Source: Euperipatoides rowelli (lineage: Eukaryota > Onychophora > Udeonychophora > Euonychophora > Peripatopsidae). From it: DNA of 10,474 bases. The stretch is from assembly GCA_003024985.2 (NCBI GenBank), contig PXIH01S0009916.1. One strand, given 5' to 3'. The notes below the pieces were generated by a model. It was not told where the DNA came from and made no database searches. It worked only from the letters and a program-made list of their open reading frames with translations. Position 1 is the stretch's first letter, and each line of letters begins with the position of its first letter. The position numbers were made by a program, and so were the translations under genes. Below are positions 7,821 to 10,474 of this stretch, one piece after another.

Positions 7821-7953
7821 CCAGACTAAATTAACGATTATTAGCAGATGCATTCACAATGTCAAAATTTAGAATTGTTATTGATAATGAAAATAACAAT
7901 AGCATTGTTAAAATTGCGAATGCATCTATTAATTATCAGTAATTTACATCTGG
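7821..7953. repeat. Near-complete palindrome (about 133 bp), foldback element or hairpin precursor
   Basis: The left arm starts CCAGAC-TAAATTA (7821-7833) and the right arm ends TAATTTACATCTGG (7940-7953), its inverse apart from small differences. Further in, GATTATTAGC pairs imperfectly with the stretch ending at 7937, AGATGCATTC (7846-7855) pairs exactly with GAATGCATCT (7918-7927), ACAATG pairs with CATTGT, and TTGTTATT pairs with AATAACAA around a short GATAATGA-type loop near 7885. The whole folds into one long imperfect hairpin with arms of about 60 bases. It may be a foldback MITE; a microRNA-like precursor is possible but not shown. No clear target duplication was found. Confidence 0.7.
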
Positions 7954-8264
7954 TATTATAAAATATTTCAGTGAGATTCTAAACTTAAAACCACAGGACA
8001 AACCCTTGCACCAAATTATTTTAAAAATAGTTAAAATTTATGGTATGCTGCACATTTCTAAGCAAATGTTGAAGAATAAATATTATAATTTAACCTACCC
8101 AATTTATTTCTTTAATTTTAGAAATGAGCTAATTTTAATTCCTGTTATTTATTTATTTATTTTTTGCATTAGGTTATACCAAAATTTACATGGTAATTCT
8201 GTCTAATTTATGATATAGATGTCGTGTTTCAAAAAATAAAATGTTTATATTGGTCTGATTATTG
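7954..8264. other. AT-rich spacer, nothing recognised
   Basis: Includes a short ATTT run near 8147-8162. The plus-strand open frame at 8006-8206 lacks any family signature and has the Ile/Leu/Tyr/Asn-rich composition expected from random AT-rich DNA. Confidence 0.55.
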
Positions 8265-8690
8265 AAATCCACTATACCCCAACCCTAGGACAATCAAAAG
8301 GTGTAATAACCCCTTTTTAATATTTTTAACATTTCATTACATTACTAACCTTAACCCTTACCCTGAACCATAACTCCAACTACATCTAAAATCCACTATG
8401 CTCCAACACTAGGATAATCAAAAGATGCAATAACTCCTTTTTGATAGTTGTAACATTTCACTACATTACTAACCTTAACCTTTACACTGAACCCTAATTC
8501 CAACTACATCTGAAATCCACTATACTCCAACAATAGGATAATCAAAAGGTGCAATAACCCATTTTTGAGAGTTGTAATGTTTCATTACATTACTAACTTT
8601 AACCCTTACTCTGAACCCTAACTCCAAGTATGTCTGAAATCCAATCGCCCCAAATTGAGGATATTGAAGTTGCAACAACCCCTTTTTTAT
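8265..8690 (-). repeat. Tandem array, period 123-125 bp, three full units and a partial
   Basis: Units start with AAATCCACTAT at 8265, 8388 and 8513 and a diverged AAATCCAAT at 8637. Each contains GGATAATCAAAAGGTGCAAT, a CATTACATTACTAACCTTAA-type segment, CCTTACCCTGAACCCTAA and CTCCAACTACATCTG. Neighbouring units are about 85% alike by eye, so this array is older than the one at 5539. On the minus strand each unit reads TTATTGCACCTTTTGATTAT, then GTTGGAGTATAGTGGATTT and AGTTGGAGTTAGGGTTCAGG, the same core as at 4109-4191 and 6057-6160 in the opposite orientation. There is no coding frame across units. At its left edge AATCAGACCAA (minus strand, near 8251-8261) weakly resembles the AATCTGACCAA end of the 5539 units. 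Confidence 0.88.
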
Positions 8691-9575
8691 TTATTTATTT
8701 TAATCTTAAAAGTAAACTATATGCAAAACAGAGCTATGTGAAAAAGATTTTCAACTAAAAATAAAAGCTACTATATTCAGCGATATCCTAATCTTAAAAC
8801 TACACCGCCCTAACACCAACTTATGTTTATAAATAAATATATAGTAAATAAATATACACTTATCCTGAACATGCTATTGGCTAATATTAATTAATAGCTG
8901 TGTGTGGCTAATACGCACGGTATTGTAATTTTTAAAAAAAGAAGTTAACTATGATGCTCTAAAAATCTACAGCTCATTCAATTATCAATAATTTAGCCTC
9001 TTCAACCCTCCCCCTCCCCCCCCCCAAAAAAAAAAAAAAGTTTGTCTTTTTTTTTTTAAAAAAGTATATTTAAAGTAGAAATTGGTATATGAGTGATTTT
9101 CCTGTGGATGATTATATACAGCGATAGGGATGAAGAATAAAGTGCATTTATACTTTTATGGAACAGGTCACCAAACCGTTTTAATCCGTCTCATAAATGT
9201 AGTTATGTGTGCAAATTTGTTTATACTTTTCTACACTGTTAGGTCTGTAATCAATAAAATTACAAATCAAAATGAATTCAAATACCTACTATCATGCAAA
9301 ATATTTTAGTTTTACTGCTTCTTGAAAACCATTTTTAAAGGTAACGATATCAAACTAAATCATTTGTGACAAGAAGGCCAATGTGCCTACTTAATTATAA
9401 AGTGAAATATATGATTGATTCAAAGGCTAACAAGATGGAGAGCAAATGGATAGGTGTGTGTGAATATTGGATTTTTTAAAATATTTATGGATGATGACGG
9501 ATGTCTATCCATCGATTAATTGTGCATACCTGATCACATCAGTGTGTATGATCTTTATCGGAAGCTATTCATTTT
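8691..9575. other. AT-rich stretch with stacked homopolymers, nothing recognised
   Basis: The only notable structure is at 9007-9063, where C-rich sequence ending in C10 (9016-9025) runs into A14 (9026-9039), then GTTTGTC, then T11 (9047-9057) and A6; the A and T runs could pair. No frame, RNA or transposon can be supported in the remainder. Confidence 0.6.
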
Positions 9576-9598
9576 TAAGCAATGGATTGCATTGCTTA
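9576..9598. repeat. Perfect 9-bp hairpin
   Basis: TAAGCAATG (9576-9584) and CATTGCTTA (9590-9598) are exact inverse copies separated by GATTG. No T-run follows, and in a eukaryotic setting a terminator reading is not warranted. Function unknown. Confidence 0.6.
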
Positions 9599-10010
9599 GA
9601 TGTATAATGAGCTTTTAAAGAAGTATTTAAGTAAGTTGGTGGGAGGGATGCATTTAGTACGAAGGGGAGGGATTGAAATTTGTCCATAAATATTAATGAA
9701 GAATGGGTTTGTATGACCCCTAACCCTGAAATAATCAATTGAAATTTTGTTTGTAATTTTAAACGCTAGGCATTCATGGAAAATAAATGTTTTTAAATAA
9801 AATTTGCACTGATTAAATTTTTGTTCTTTTTTTAGCTTGTAATTAAGGAAAAAAAAATGAACCAACAAGATTTAGCATGGCTGATTTTGCTGAAACTCAT
9901 GTATTTATTTGAAATTGATTTTAATTAGAAGTTAATGAAATTTAATTTTTTTTTGAAACAAATTATTAATTTGATCAATGTTATTATTAGTAATCAAACG
10001 CAAGTGACCA
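9599..10010. other. AT-rich spacer with a G-rich patch, nothing recognised
   Basis: A patch at about 9636-9672 contains GGTGGGAGGGATGC and AAGGGGAGGGATTG. Near 9716 CCCCTAACCCTGAAATAATC resembles a fragment of the shared repeat core on the minus strand but is too short to assign. The minus-strand open frame at 9596-9868 is lysine/phenylalanine-rich without a motif and is taken as chance. Confidence 0.55.
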
Positions 10011-10042
10011 CAAATTAAAAATTTAATAAACTTTTTAATTTG
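10011..10042. repeat. Perfect 11-bp AT-rich hairpin
   Basis: CAAATTAAAAA (10011-10021) is the exact inverse of TTTTTAATTTG (10032-10042), with a 10-base loop. In such AT-rich DNA this may be chance. Confidence 0.5.
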
Positions 10043-10092
10043 ATAGTAAAGAATTTGAAATTTTGACATTAATAAACTTTCCATAATTTCTA

Positions 10093-10093
10093 N
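10093..10093. other. Unresolved base (N) beside a poly-T run
   Basis: A single N precedes T12 (10094-10105), suggesting that the assembly could not settle the homopolymer boundary. Confidence 0.95.
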
Positions 10094-10215
10094 TTTTTTT
10101 TTTTTCTGTCTTTTTTGTTTAAAAATGAATTATGTTGAATTTTCTTGAATTACAGTAATTAGTTTTAAAAATTCAGGATGATTAATATACATATACACTA
10201 TTTACTGTAAATATA

Positions 10216-10228
10216 TGTGTGTGTGTGT
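10216..10228. repeat. Short TG microsatellite
   Basis: Six TG units in a row within an ATATATGTGTGTGTGTG context. Confidence 0.85.
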
Positions 10229-10262
10229 TTTGTTTTGAGGAAATTTTTATCAGTCTATTTAA

Positions 10263-10474
10263 AGGAGGACTATATGTCCAAGATATACTTCTATCAAAAA
10301 ATTAAAGACAGTTACTACTAAATCTTCATCATTTTATATTAAGATAAATAAATATTATAAAGATAAGTTATCTCATCATCATTTGTTATTTCTGCCTGAT
10401 TATATTATTGTTAAACCCTTTTATATGAGGAATAAACTACTCAATAATAATAAGTTTAACAGTCGCACTGCAAT
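10263..10474 (+). pseudogene. Possible second non-LTR retrotransposon C-terminus, cut by window edge
   Basis: From the stop at 10260-10262 to the window end the plus frame is open for 70 codons. It ends ...KDKLSHHHLLFLP, DYIIVKPFYMRNKLLNNNKF, NSRTA. The order H-LH-L-P, then Y--R, then R-T matches the general C-terminal pattern of CR1/Jockey-like ORF2 proteins (HPLH--LP, nYsLR, RT-RY--SF). The upstream part includes ERR-like and YK-like positions only weakly. No ATG start belongs to it. It overlaps no other feature and runs past the window, so the diagnostic RY--SFIP segment cannot be seen. It is a weak but specific resemblance, not a firm call. Confidence 0.4.

Noticed and set aside
8006-8206. 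66-codon plus-strand open frame with hydrophobic residues
   Set aside because: Hydrophobic content follows from TTT/ATT/TTA-rich DNA; no membrane protein family recognised and no start or splice context.
8265-8690. Regular repeats considered as a CRISPR array
   Set aside because: Units are about 124 bp, contiguous without distinct spacers, diverged from each other, and lie in a eukaryotic-looking context.
9016-9039. C10 run considered as a relic of the 4081-type terminal repeat belonging to the reverse array at 8265-8690
   Set aside because: In the minus-strand orientation of that array the run would be G upstream of the core, whereas the 4081 element has C there; the flanking CTTTTTAAGT is also absent.
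9716-9738. CCCCTAACCCTGAAATAATC considered as a fourth copy of the shared core
   Set aside because: The match is about 20 bases of low-complexity, telomere-like sequence with no further alignment on either side.
9596-9868. 90-codon minus-strand open frame
   Set aside because: Phe/Lys/Asn/Ile-rich composition as expected from random AT-rich DNA, no domain, no supporting context.

Overview
This window reads as non-coding, repeat-dense nuclear DNA from an animal, most likely an invertebrate. It is very A+T-rich (roughly 70% by eye) and full of homopolymer runs. It carries decayed transposons of typical metazoan kinds (hAT-type non-autonomous elements, C-terminal scraps of non-LTR retrotransposons, MITE-like inverted-repeat elements) and shows no convincing host exon, tRNA or rRNA. 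A single unresolved base at 10093 suggests a draft assembly. I cannot name the species. All open frames of 60-90 codons are consistent with chance in this composition, except short pieces matching the C-terminal region of non-LTR retrotransposon proteins.

Layout, left to right. 1-111: a two-unit tandem repeat. 112-1371: AT-rich DNA with poly-T runs. 1380-1862: a 483-bp hAT-like non-autonomous element with near-matching 8-bp target duplications. 2345-2866: a second, unrelated 522-bp hAT-like element with a degraded 8-bp duplication. 3330-3811: a less AT-rich island of unknown origin. 4081-4431: a compact 351-bp element with inverted repeats containing C11/G10 runs, flanked by a perfect 8-bp direct repeat. 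4440-5450: AT-rich filler. 5455-6160: a tandem array (166, 178, 178 bp and a partial unit) whose units each end in the inverse of a 23-bp sequence found once at the left edge. 6700-7170: the degraded 3' end of a non-LTR retrotransposon with a trinucleotide tail and a hairpin. 7821-7953: a near-complete palindrome of about 133 bp. 8265-8690: a second tandem array with a period of about 124 bp. 8700-10260: AT-rich DNA with small hairpins. 10263-10474: what may be a second retrotransposon C-terminus, cut by the window edge.

The main result links three of these loci. The 4081-4431 element, the 5539-6160 array and, in reverse orientation, the 8265-8690 array share one core beginning TTATTTCACCTTTTGATTATC and continuing into a telomere-like GGGTTAGGGTTCAGG stretch. 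The copies differ by internal deletions and by whether they are single or tandem. This looks like one mobile-element family that has twice generated satellite-like arrays inside 4.6 kb. No genes here can be said to work together; the region is best described as a graveyard of transposable elements, perhaps within an intron or between genes.
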